Part shown: piece by piece, positions 36,175 through 44,290 of the stretch | How the letters are laid out: every line of letters starts with the position of its first letter | Position numbering within the stretch: the stretch's first letter is position 1 | Assembly: GCA_019419865.1 (NCBI GenBank) | Contig: JAHZIG010000001.1 | Coordinates: 1 to 64,000 of the forward strand | Reading direction: 5' to 3' | From: Clostridiales bacterium | Lineage (GTDB): Bacteria > Bacillota > Clostridia > Monoglobales > Monoglobaceae | DNA length: 64,000 nucleotides | The notes under the pieces: generated by a model | Seen by the model: only the letters and a program-made list of their open reading frames with translations | The model's database searches: none | Told to the model about the DNA's origin: nothing | Position numbers and translations under genes: made by a program

Positions 36175-37248
36175 TTATCTTTTTCGTCTCTTCGGATTAT
36201 ACAGAACCACGCCCTCGTCGCTCACATATCTTCCGTCCTTAGCCATGTTTATGTTCGCAATGTCAAGCAACGTGTTCGCCAGCATATCGGTGTTATGTCT
36301 TATAAGCCCCGCGCTGTTGACCGTTACTAAGTTTTTCTTTATTACTTTGATATTTGTGGTCTTGAACCTCTCCTCGTCGAATACGACCTCGTCGGCTCCG
36401 TCGTCGATGTATCTCTCAAGCAGTTCGCCCTCGACCCTCTGCGAATTGACGATGCAGTAATCCAAAAAATCATCGTCGGTGTGGTCGAGAATCGCCAGCA
36501 CATGATCGAAAGCCGTATAGCCGTCCGTCTCGCCGGGCTGCGTCATTATGTTGTTTATATATACGACCGGCGCGGGCGACTCCTCTATCGCTTCTTTCAG
36601 GCCGCTTACCGCCAAGTTCGGCAAAATGCTCGTGTACAGACTTCCCGGCCCGAGAGTTATAAGATCGGCGTTTTTTATCTCGTCGAGTATCTCGTTTAAA
36701 GGCTCTATCGGCATCGATACGTCGGTTTTCGCCCTCAGCCTGACTTTTTTTATCATAGAGTTATGCGTATGTACGGACTTGCCTATGTTGGACTCGCCTA
36801 CTATGGTGTCTCCGTTTTCGAGCGTCGCGATCAGTTCCACATCCGTCAAAGTCACCGGAAAGACCTTACCGGTTATATTTAAAACTCTCGAGGCGTTGCG
36901 TATCGCCGTAACAAAATCCCCGTCGTACGCTCCCGTCATAGCTGCGAGAAAAAGATTGCCAAAGCTCTGCCCGTCTAAAACTCCGCTTTCAAATCTATAG
37001 TTTAAGAGCCGCTCCATTATAGGCTCGGACTGAGATAACGCTAAGAGGCAGTTTCTTATATCCCCCGGCGGGGGTATGTTCATCTCATCTCGGATCACGC
37101 CGCTCCCGCCGCCGTCGTCCGCGACCGACACCACCGCGGTTATATCGGACGTATAATTCTTAAGCCCTCTGAGCATAGTCGAAAGCCCGGTTCCGCCTCC
37201 GATAGAAACTATCTTTGGCACGAACTTAGAATAAGCGAATCTATCCAT
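36175..37248 (-). CDS. yvcK: Gluconeogenesis factor YvcK (CofD-like)
   Basis: CofD/YvcK family protein that binds UDP-sugars and is needed for growth on gluconeogenic carbon sources and for peptidoglycan enzyme localisation in Bacillus. IVSIGGGTGLSTMLRGLK and VSVADDGGGSGVIRDE form the nucleotide-binding loops; GPGSLYTSILPNL and YINNIMTQPGETDGY are conserved later. ATG 37248 (AAAGGTG six bases upstream) overlaps the end of rapZ; a GTG at 37257 is possible. Length of about 357 is slightly longer than B. subtilis YvcK because of a C-terminal extension. Confidence 0.97.
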   Translation of the reverse strand: MDRFAYSKFVPKIVSIGGGTGLSTMLRGLKNYTSDITAVVSVADDGGGSGVIRDEMNIPPPGDIRNCLLALSQSEPIMERLLNYRFESGVLDGQSFGNLFLAAMTGAYDGDFVTAIRNASRVLNITGKVFPVTLTDVELIATLENGDTIVGESNIGKSVHTHNSMIKKVRLRAKTDVSMPIEPLNEILDEIKNADLITLGPGSLYTSILPNLAVSGLKEAIEESPAPVVYINNIMTQPGETDGYTAFDHVLAILDHTDDDFLDYCIVNSQRVEGELLERYIDDGADEVVFDEERFKTTNIKVIKKNLVTVNSAGLIRHNTDMLANTLLDIANINMAKDGRYVSDEGVVLYNPKRRKR

Positions 37249-37249
37249 A

Positions 37250-38110
37250 TCAAACACCTTTTTTTATGTCTCTGTGCGTAATGGTTGTCCTATAATTATT
37301 TTTACGCAAAAAGTTATAAATTTCTTCCGCAAACGTCACGCTTCTGTGGTGTCCGCCGGTACAGCCCACCGAAATCACAAGCTGCGCTTTCCCCTCTTTG
37401 ATATATTTGGGGACCAGATAGCCTATCATATCCTTGAGCATGCCTAAAAACTCCTTGCTCTCGTCGAACTTCATAACGTAGTCGTGAACGCAGGTCTCGA
37501 GTCCGGTATGCTCCTTCAGCTCCGGTATATAGAACGGATTCGGCAAGAACCTTACGTCGAATACCAGATCGGAATCCAAAGGCAGTCCGTATTTAAATCC
37601 GAACGACATCACGTGTATGACCATCTCGCCGGCGCCGTCGTCGATATTATACATGTTTATTATCATATCCTTAAGCTCGCCCGGTGAAAGCTCGGTAGTG
37701 TCGATTATATGGTTCGCGTGTTTTTTTATATTTGAGAGGAGCGAACGCTCTCTGTTTATCCCGTCTATGATCCTTCCGCCCATCGAACTCGGGTGCATCC
37801 TGCGCGTCTGCTTGTATCTTTTTATGAGCGCCTCGTTAGTCGCGTCCAAAAAAAGCAGATCGTAATCATAACCAAGCTCCTGCAGCTGATCCATACTGTC
37901 CTCGAAATCGCTGAACATATTTCCGGCTCTAAGATCGCATACGAGCGCGGCCTTATCGTCAGGCTTTGCGACTCGGCGATACATCTCGGCGAATTTGGGT
38001 ATCAGCTCGGCCGGGATATTATCGACGCAGTAAAAACCCAGATCCTCTAAAGTCTTGACCACCTGCGTCTTGCCGGCTCCGCTAAGTCCGGTAATTATTA
38101 TCAACTTCAT
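37250..38110 (-). CDS. rapZ: RNase adapter RapZ (nucleotide-binding)
   Basis: P-loop protein of 286 residues with Walker A GLSGAGKT (8-15) and the C-terminal region LVISVGCTGGHHRSVTFAEE that in E. coli RapZ binds small RNA and GlcN6P. In Firmicutes (YvcJ) it hydrolyses nucleotides and influences competence and cell-wall precursor supply. ATG 38110 follows AGGAGT by eight bases; GTG 38116 is the alternative. It overlaps yvcK by its stop, showing tight coupling. Confidence 0.97.
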   Translation of the reverse strand: MKLIIITGLSGAGKTQVVKTLEDLGFYCVDNIPAELIPKFAEMYRRVAKPDDKAALVCDLRAGNMFSDFEDSMDQLQELGYDYDLLFLDATNEALIKRYKQTRRMHPSSMGGRIIDGINRERSLLSNIKKHANHIIDTTELSPGELKDMIINMYNIDDGAGEMVIHVMSFGFKYGLPLDSDLVFDVRFLPNPFYIPELKEHTGLETCVHDYVMKFDESKEFLGMLKDMIGYLVPKYIKEGKAQLVISVGCTGGHHRSVTFAEEIYNFLRKNNYRTTITHRDIKKGV

Positions 38111-38143
38111 TATCACCGACTCCTAACATAACTTAAATAGATC

Positions 38144-39079
38144 CTAACTAAAATCCCCAATCAGTTTCACTTCCGGCTCCAGTTCGACGTCGAACTTCGA
38201 CTTAACGGTTCTCTTTATATACAGGATAAGCTCGTATATATCCTTCGCCGTAGCGTCGCCGTCGTTTATCACAAACCCGGAATGTTTTTCCGACACCGCC
38301 GCTCCGCCTATGGAATACCCTTTCAGTCCGGCGTCCTGGATTAGCTTACCGGCAAAATACCCCGCCGGACGTTTAAATGTGCTGCCCGCGCTCGGTTTCT
38401 CGAGCGGTTGTTTTTCCTTTCTGCGTTTGTTGTAATCCTCCATCTTGCTTTTGATCTTTTCCGGCTCCTCTTTTGTCAATTTAAGACTGCAGCCTAAGAC
38501 CACATGATTCTTGCCGCTGAAAAAGCTGCGTCTGTAATCGAACTCGCAGCGCTCGTTAGATATCGTATTTATATTTCCCTTATCGTCGTAATACGTCACT
38601 TCTCTTATAACGTCCCGCATCTCGCCGTCGTACGCGCCCGCGTTCATGCAAACCGCTCCGCCGAGAGTTCCGGGGATCCCGGACGCGAACTCAAGGCCGC
38701 TCAGACTGTTCCTGAGCGCGATATTCGCAAGCTTGGACAGTTTTATTCCCGCTTCCGCATAAAGTATATTGTCGTCTACCCTATAGCCTTCCATACCGGA
38801 GCCTATCTCGACCACCGCGCCGCGTATTCCCTTATCTGAAACGAGCAGATTGGAACCGTTGCCGATTATTACGTAAGGCACGGCCATTCTCTTTAAGATC
38901 CCTATAAGACTTACCGTCTCGGCTATAGAACCGGGTCTTAAATATACGTCGGCGGCGCCTCCGACTCTGAAAGTCGTGTGCTTAGACATGGGTTCGTCAA
39001 GCAGTACGGACTTCTCCCCGACTATATTGGTTAAGTTCTCAATAACTTCCGAATTTATATTCATTATACTATCATCCAT
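38144..39079 (-). CDS. murB: UDP-N-acetylenolpyruvoylglucosamine reductase
   Basis: Flavoenzyme making UDP-MurNAc, the second committed step of peptidoglycan synthesis, in the cytoplasm. FAD-binding segments TTFRVGGAADVYLRP (35-49) and GIPGTLGGAVCMNAGAYDGE (134-153), and the proton-donor serine in GSTFKRP (Ser233). The short form without the extra fold between residues makes it type II, as in S. aureus. It begins five bases after the PHP gene ends, so translation is coupled. The downstream rapZ-yvcK genes also act on amino-sugar supply, a coherent context. Confidence 0.97.
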   Translation of the reverse strand: MDDSIMNINSEVIENLTNIVGEKSVLLDEPMSKHTTFRVGGAADVYLRPGSIAETVSLIGILKRMAVPYVIIGNGSNLLVSDKGIRGAVVEIGSGMEGYRVDDNILYAEAGIKLSKLANIALRNSLSGLEFASGIPGTLGGAVCMNAGAYDGEMRDVIREVTYYDDKGNINTISNERCEFDYRRSFFSGKNHVVLGCSLKLTKEEPEKIKSKMEDYNKRRKEKQPLEKPSAGSTFKRPAGYFAGKLIQDAGLKGYSIGGAAVSEKHSGFVINDGDATAKDIYELILYIKRTVKSKFDVELEPEVKLIGDFS

Positions 39080-39083
39080 TCCA

Positions 39084-39815
39084 TCAATTTTCTGCTGTTC
39101 TCGCCGCCTTTAATTCAGCGAGATAATTCTCAAACTTTTCGGCCGTGGTATTCATTATCAGCTCCTCCGGAAAATCGACTTCCTCTAAGATCCGAAGAGA
39201 GTTGTCGAAGACCCCTATCGCAAAACAACTATGCGCGTCCGAACTGACCACGATCTTACAGCCGATCTTCTTGCACGCAAGAGCTATCTGCTTACAAATT
39301 TCTCCGCTTCCGGCGCGGGTTCCAAACGAATGGTTATTTATCTCAAAACACTTGTTATATTTCTTCGCTTCGGTTACTACCTTATCGATATCGAACTCAT
39401 ACTTAGGGTTCCCCGCGTGTCCCAAAACGGTCACGAACGGATTTTTTATCACGTTTAGCCATGTCTCTGTATGCTCGGCGACCGTCCTCGGAGCGTAACA
39501 CGGAGTATGTATCGACGCGACCACGACGTCCATATCCGCAAGCATATCGTCCGTCATGTCGAGAGCCCCGTCGGTTCCGATTATATTAGCCTCCACGCCG
39601 CATAAGAGCTTCACGCCTTCGATCTCTCTCGGAAGTTCCTTCATTGTGCTGAAATGCCAAATATGCGCCGCGTCGGGTATAGCCGGCGCGTGATCTGTCA
39701 TACAGACCATTTCCAGACCTCTCTTTTTAGCAAAGCATATGTTCTCATAGATCGTGCTGAAAGCGTGATCGCTGCTGCACGTATGAGTGTGAGTGTCAAC
39801 CAAGATCTTATACAT
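39084..39815 (-). CDS. PHP-domain phosphatase (YcdX-like)
   Basis: 243-residue PHP hydrolase with the metal motifs DTHTHTCSSDHA at the N-terminus, MTDHAP (about 41-46), GVEANI, ASIHTP, LGHAGNP and SSDAHS. In the YcdX family these ligands hold a trinuclear metal site that hydrolyses phosphate esters. Its place between hprK and murB is frequent in Clostridia; the substrate is unknown. It starts 110 bases after hprK. Confidence 0.92.
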   Translation of the reverse strand: MYKILVDTHTHTCSSDHAFSTIYENICFAKKRGLEMVCMTDHAPAIPDAAHIWHFSTMKELPREIEGVKLLCGVEANIIGTDGALDMTDDMLADMDVVVASIHTPCYAPRTVAEHTETWLNVIKNPFVTVLGHAGNPKYEFDIDKVVTEAKKYNKCFEINNHSFGTRAGSGEICKQIALACKKIGCKIVVSSDAHSCFAIGVFDNSLRILEEVDFPEELIMNTTAEKFENYLAELKAARTAEN

Positions 39816-39925
39816 ATTCTCATATCCTCCAAATCCAAGTTCCGCGCTAACCTATATCCTTTCATTTCCAATCTGAAACAATCTTCGCTTATATCGAGCC
39901 GCCGGGTATTCTAAGAATAATAAAG

Positions 39926-40852
39926 CTACATATTCTCAACCTGCTCGGTTATTCTTCTGTTAAGCTCTTCGGCGGCGTTATAGCCCATGCGCTTCTGTCT
40001 GTTGTTCATCGCCGCGACCTCAAATATAACGGCGAGGTTTCTGCCCGGTTTTACCGGTATCGTCAAAGACGGGATGTCCAGACCGAGTATGTTGGTATAC
40101 TCGTCGACCAAACCGAGCCGGTCGTATTGCTTTCCTTTTTCCCACGCCTCAAGATGGATAATGAGGTCGATCTTTTCCGATTCTTTGACCGCGCCCATAC
40201 CGAATATATTTTTTACGTCTACGATACCTATCCCTCGAAGTTCGATAAAGTGACGTATTATATCCGGCGAAAAGCCGACAAGAGATTTGGACGAGACCTT
40301 TTTGATCTCGACGGCGTCGTCGGCGATCAGACGGTGACCGCGGTTGATAAGCTCGACGGCGGTCTCGCTCTTTCCGACTCCGCTCTCGCCCAGGATCAAG
40401 ACCCCCTGACCGTACAGCTCGACCAATACCCCGTGTCTGGTTATGCACGGCGCGAGCTCGACGTTTAAGTACGCGTTTAAAGTACTGGTAAACGCGGAGG
40501 TCGGCTGCGCGGTACGAAGCGTCGGAGTTTCAAATTCCTCGGCAAGTCTCAGCATTTCGGCGGACGCGTTCCCGCTCCTTGTAAGTATAATCGCAGGTAC
40601 GTCCTTTTCAAACAAACGTTTCAGGCTGTTGTATCTCTCCTCGGACGTAAGCCCTGAGAGATAGGTGTTTTCCACCATACCGAAAACCTGTATACGCTTG
40701 TTGTCGAAATAATCAAAAAAACCGGTTATCTGCAATCCCGGCCTGTTTAGATCGGCCGTAACTATTTCTATTTTCTTATCTTTTGGATAATATAGTTTAT
40801 CCAACTTCATCTCGCGAATAACCTTTTGTAAATCAACAGAAGCATTTTCCAT
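39926..40852 (-). CDS. hprK: HPr kinase/phosphorylase
   Basis: Phosphorylates and dephosphorylates Ser46 of the PTS carrier HPr, the master switch of carbon catabolite repression in Firmicutes. N-terminal domain (1-130), then kinase core with Walker A GESGVGKS (155-162) and the HprK signature around IELRGIGIVDVKNIFG (about 203-218). The length, 308, is normal. First gene of the leftward block and driven by a strong promoter. The PTS HPr gene itself is not in the window. Confidence 0.97.
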   Translation of the reverse strand: MENASVDLQKVIREMKLDKLYYPKDKKIEIVTADLNRPGLQITGFFDYFDNKRIQVFGMVENTYLSGLTSEERYNSLKRLFEKDVPAIILTRSGNASAEMLRLAEEFETPTLRTAQPTSAFTSTLNAYLNVELAPCITRHGVLVELYGQGVLILGESGVGKSETAVELINRGHRLIADDAVEIKKVSSKSLVGFSPDIIRHFIELRGIGIVDVKNIFGMGAVKESEKIDLIIHLEAWEKGKQYDRLGLVDEYTNILGLDIPSLTIPVKPGRNLAVIFEVAAMNNRQKRMGYNAAEELNRRITEQVENM

Positions 40853-40996
40853 AACTAACTCATCCTTTTGATTTGATTTTGCCTAAAACGGAACAAATAA
40901 AATAATCGATCCGTCGGCGCCGGCTTATATTGGACTTCCGAAAATCAATATTAAAACTTAGCGTACGGATACAATATAAACCATTTTAATACTATG

Positions 40997-41025
40997 ATTA
41001 TACTATTCTTTTATTAATTTTGCAA
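40997..41025 (-). promoter_or_regulatory. Promoter of the hprK-murB-rapZ-yvcK-whiA block
   Basis: Minus strand TTGCAA (41020-41025), 17-base spacer, TATAAT (40997-41002). The leader to hprK is about 135 bases. The interval 41041-41260 between this and the rpmB promoter shows no gene. Confidence 0.78.
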
Positions 41026-41265
41026 CAATTTTAGCATATTTATTAACGCGTAAACAAAAAATATTAATAATGCTCGATCAGTAAGTCTCCAGGCCCCTTA
41101 AAGCTCTGAGATATGACATGCAAGAGACGGCGCGGCGGCGTCCTTGGGCGGCTTTTGGAAGTCGATATATTTACCGATATTAACCGAGCGCGGCGACAAA
41201 ATGCGCGGTTTTCGCCAAAATTTTAGAATATTTTTATTTAAGTTAAATATATTTTAAAAAAATGC

Positions 41266-41294
41266 TTGCATTATTAAATTCTTTCTGTTATAAT
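41266..41294 (+). promoter_or_regulatory. Promoter of rpmB
   Basis: TTGCAT (41266-41271), 17-base spacer, TATAAT (41289-41294), with an A/T-rich upstream stretch resembling an UP element. Confidence 0.8.
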
Positions 41295-41350
41295 ATTGCG
41301 AGTTGAGTTTTTTGTTAAATGTATCAACTTACCAAGGAGGTGTGTTATAG

Positions 41351-41539
41351 ATGGCAAAATGTGAAATTTGCGGCAAAGGTGTAAGTTTTGGAATCAAAGT
41401 TTCTCACTCGCACCGTAGAGCCAACAAGACTTGGAAACCTAACGTAAGAAGAGTTAAGGCTATGGTTAACGGTACTCCCAAGAAGGTATACGCTTGTACA
41501 AGATGCCTCAGATCGGGAAAAGTTGACAGAGCGGTCTAA
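41351..41539 (+). CDS. rpmB: 50S ribosomal protein L28
   Basis: 62-residue L28 beginning MAKCEICGKGVSFGIKVSHS, with zinc-ribbon cysteine pairs C4/C7 and the later C-x-x-C in ACTRCLRSG, the zinc-binding (C+) form. Near-consensus AAGGAGGTG precedes the ATG. Monocistronic with its own promoter and terminator. Its neighbour spoVM lies on the other strand, end to end. Confidence 0.97.
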   Translation: MAKCEICGKGVSFGIKVSHSHRRANKTWKPNVRRVKAMVNGTPKKVYACTRCLRSGKVDRAV

Positions 41540-41681
41540 TTCGGCTTATCGGTTCGTTTTTAAGAATTGTTTATAACGCAACGGCAGAAAATTTTTGACA
41601 TGTTCGATCTACAGAAATTTTCTTACCTCTGCGCACTTTGTCGAGGCGGAGGGATCTGCCTCGTTATATATTAAAAAGTTT

Positions 41682-41716
41682 CCCCTTAACGTTTAAACCG
41701 CGTTAAGGGGATATTT
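41682..41716 (+). terminator. Terminator of rpmB
   Basis: CCCCTTAACG (41682-41691) pairs perfectly with CGTTAAGGGG (41701-41710), followed by ATATTTATATT. It may be bidirectional, also serving spoVM. Confidence 0.72.
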
Positions 41717-41801
41717 ATATTCCGCTGAAACTCATTTATGTATAAAGCGGTCTTGAAAAAAGACCTCAATTTTACCGCTTAAGCGGCGCATAACGTCTAA
41801 A

Positions 41802-41891
41802 CTACGCTAAATCGTTATCTTTCTTGATACCGAAAACAAATTTAAGTATGCTCCTGACAAACTTTGACGGTTTTACTACAACAATTTGCAT
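41802..41891 (-). CDS. spoVM: Stage V sporulation protein M
   Basis: A 29-residue peptide, MQIVVVKPSKFVRSILKFVF plus a basic/acidic tail GIKKDNDLA. It matches the SpoVM pattern of a short N-terminal strand, a proline, then an amphipathic helix (Bacillus MKFYTIKLPKF...). SpoVM recognises the convex outer forespore membrane and anchors the SpoIVA coat basement layer. GAAGGGAG lies seven bases before the ATG. The helix-preceding proline is at residue 8 rather than 9. It is next to rpmB, as in Bacillus, but on the opposite strand. Its presence is direct evidence of endospore formation. Confidence 0.88.
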   Translation of the reverse strand: MQIVVVKPSKFVRSILKFVFGIKKDNDLA

Positions 41892-41996
41892 AATATTCTC
41901 CCTTCTCAATAACAAAATAATCGACGTTTAAACCTGATCTTCGCCGACGGTTTAACGATCCGCGCGCTTTCGGCTCGGCCTGATAAGCCGCGGTTT

Positions 41997-42176
41997 TTAA
42001 GTCGCGCAAAATCTGGCGCCCGCGGCTATTAGAGCCAGACCGAGCAGCGCTATCAAAATATGGTTTGGGATGAGGTAGGTCGTAAATACCCCGACTCCCA
42101 AAGCTATCAACACCGGACCGAAATCGCATCTGCAGCGTCGTCTGCGGCGTCGTCTTCTTCCCCCAAATATCAGCAT
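41997..42176 (-). CDS. Small Arg-rich membrane protein, unknown function
   Basis: 59 residues: MLIFGG, then eight consecutive arginines (7-14) and C-R-C (15-17), followed by two hydrophobic stretches (about 19-36 and 39-53) separated by TTYLIPNH. The ribosome binding site is strong (GGGAGGCGAGGGCG). The Arg/Cys head on a hairpin-like membrane anchor would face the cytoplasm by the positive-inside rule. It lies between recG and spoVM on the same strand, in the conserved sporulation/core neighbourhood. I recognise the pattern as recurrent in Clostridia but know no function. Confidence 0.75.
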   Translation of the reverse strand: MLIFGGRRRRRRRRCRCDFGPVLIALGVGVFTTYLIPNHILIALLGLALIAAGARFCAT

Positions 42177-42232
42177 CGCCCTCGCCTCCCTATTTTAGTA
42201 TATTCAAATAGGAAAGATGGGTGTATGATAAT

Positions 42233-44284
42233 TTAATTCAAAACGCCGCCGACCTTTTTAAACGTCCGGTTAACGGCCTCTTTAAGGCCTCGGTTTTCGG
42301 GCAGACTAAGTCCTGGATCGGCCTTTAGTATTTCAGCCGCGGCGGCCTGACTCTCCTTTAATATATCCATATCGGTGAAGAAGTTGGCGATCTTCATTTC
42401 CGGAAGTCCGTGCTGTTTAGTACCGAAGAACTCGCCGGGACCGCGTATCTCAAGGTCTCTTTCCGAGATCTTAAACCCGTCGTTGGTCGAGCACATGACC
42501 TTCATTCGCTCTTTAGCGATCCCGCCATGACCCAAGCAGAACATTATGCAATACGACTCGTCCGAACCCCTGCCGACTCTGCCTCTTAGCTGATGCAGCT
42601 GCGACAGACCGAAGCGTTCGGCGTTTTCGATCACCATGACCGTCGCGTTCGGAACGTCCACGCCGACCTCGATAACGGTCGTCGCGACAAGCCCGTCCAA
42701 CTCGCCCGACGCGAACCTATGCATGACCTCTTCCTTTTCCGCGTTTTTCATCCTGCCGTGAAGCAGTCCGAGCCGTTTATTCTTAAATCTGCCTTTTTTC
42801 AGTTTATCGATATACTCGGTCGCCGCCTTGGCCTCCAGCGCCTCGGACTCCTCGACCAGCGCGCACACGAAGTACGCCTGCCTGCCCATATCCATCTGTC
42901 TGAGCACAAAGCTTTCGACCCTATCTCTCATCTCTTCCGGCATAGCGTAGGTCTTTACCGGCTTTCTGCCCGGCGGAAGCTCGTCGATCACCGATACGTC
43001 CAAGTCGCCGTAGATGACCAAAGACAGCGTTCTCGGTATAGGCGTAGCCGTCATCACCAGATTATGAGACCGTCTCCCCTTACCCGCGAGCATACTCCTC
43101 TGCTTGACCCCGAAACGGTGCTGTTCGTCGGTGATGGTGAGCGCGACGTTTTCTATATTCACATTCTCGCCGATAACGGCGTGGGTTCCAACGATTATAT
43201 CCGCCTCGCCGTCTTCTATCATCCGCATATTCTCGCCCCGTTCGCCCGCCTTTTGTCCGCCGGTAACGAGGGCGACTTTCATATCCCACGGCTCGAATAG
43301 GTTCTTTAAATTATTATAATGCTGTTCGGCCAATATCTCGGTCGGCGCCATCATAACGGCTCTGTACCCGTTTTTTACGACGGCGAACATCGCCGCGGCG
43401 GCGACTATCGTCTTACCCGAACCGACGTCGCCCTGGACGAGCCTGTTCATGGGAACCGGTTTCCTTAAGTCGGCGCAGATCTCGTTTATCGTTCTTTTTT
43501 GAGCGTTGGTAAGAGTAAATTTCAAACCCGCCGCAAAATCCGCGACGCATTTTACGTTCGATATGACCGGAGCCGTGAGCTTCTTATTTAAGCTTTTAGA
43601 CGAGGATATACCTATCTGCAACACCAAAAACTCTTCAAACGCCAAAGTCCTGCGTGCGTTGTTGAACTCGCCCGTCTCGCCGGGGTTGTGCACGCTCCGT
43701 ATCGCCTGTTCGCAGCTCGTTAATCCGTATTTATCGCGTATGGACTTCGGGATTATCTCCGGGATCGGACAGCTTAATCTCTCGAGCGCCTGAGCTACGG
43801 CGTCCCTGATGTTTTTCTGACTGAGTCCGGCGACGCACGGATATATTGGGATTATTCTCCCGGTCTTGCCGCCCGGGCTATCCGCTTTTTCGATCACGGG
43901 ATTGACCATCTCGGGCGAAAAGCCTCGGTATGTAACTTTCCCGAAAAAGATAAACTCCTCGTCGGGCGAGAGCGTATTCTTAACGTAATCCGCGTTGAAC
44001 CAAGTAAGCTTTATCACGCCGGTATCGTCTCCGACGGCGGTTTGCGTCACCTTGACGCCGCTCCTCGCCCTGAAGTTCCTGATCCCGGATACCAGCGAGC
44101 CCTTTACGCAGACGCGTTCGTCTCCGACAAGCTCGTTTATCTTCTTCACCGAAGACCTGTCCTCGTAGTCGCGCGGCAGGTGATACAGCAGATCGCGCAC
44201 GGTAAAAATACCGAGCTTATGAAACAGCAAAGCCCGCTTCTCGCCTATTCCTTTTAAATATTTGATATCGTCTCCGGGCAGCAT
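42233..44284 (-). CDS. recG: ATP-dependent DNA helicase RecG
   Basis: 683-residue superfamily 2 helicase that remodels stalled forks and branched DNA. N-terminal wedge (OB fold, about 50-150), helicase motifs: Walker A GDVGSGKT (285-292), motif II DEQH (386-389), TATPIPRTL, and QLRGRVGRG (motif VI) near the C-terminus; the TRG region follows. Starts six bases after the fakA stop, whose last codons contain the ribosome binding site GGAG, so it is coupled. fakA-recG adjacency is the usual Firmicutes layout. Confidence 0.97.
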   Translation of the reverse strand: MLPGDDIKYLKGIGEKRALLFHKLGIFTVRDLLYHLPRDYEDRSSVKKINELVGDERVCVKGSLVSGIRNFRARSGVKVTQTAVGDDTGVIKLTWFNADYVKNTLSPDEEFIFFGKVTYRGFSPEMVNPVIEKADSPGGKTGRIIPIYPCVAGLSQKNIRDAVAQALERLSCPIPEIIPKSIRDKYGLTSCEQAIRSVHNPGETGEFNNARRTLAFEEFLVLQIGISSSKSLNKKLTAPVISNVKCVADFAAGLKFTLTNAQKRTINEICADLRKPVPMNRLVQGDVGSGKTIVAAAAMFAVVKNGYRAVMMAPTEILAEQHYNNLKNLFEPWDMKVALVTGGQKAGERGENMRMIEDGEADIIVGTHAVIGENVNIENVALTITDEQHRFGVKQRSMLAGKGRRSHNLVMTATPIPRTLSLVIYGDLDVSVIDELPPGRKPVKTYAMPEEMRDRVESFVLRQMDMGRQAYFVCALVEESEALEAKAATEYIDKLKKGRFKNKRLGLLHGRMKNAEKEEVMHRFASGELDGLVATTVIEVGVDVPNATVMVIENAERFGLSQLHQLRGRVGRGSDESYCIMFCLGHGGIAKERMKVMCSTNDGFKISERDLEIRGPGEFFGTKQHGLPEMKIANFFTDMDILKESQAAAAEILKADPGLSLPENRGLKEAVNRTFKKVGGVLN

Positions 44285-44290
44285 AATTCA

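Noticed and set aside
41842..42129. 95-residue minus-strand frame in the spoVM region
   Set aside because: It is out of frame with the two small genes found there, both of which have strong ribosome binding sites and sensible sequences.
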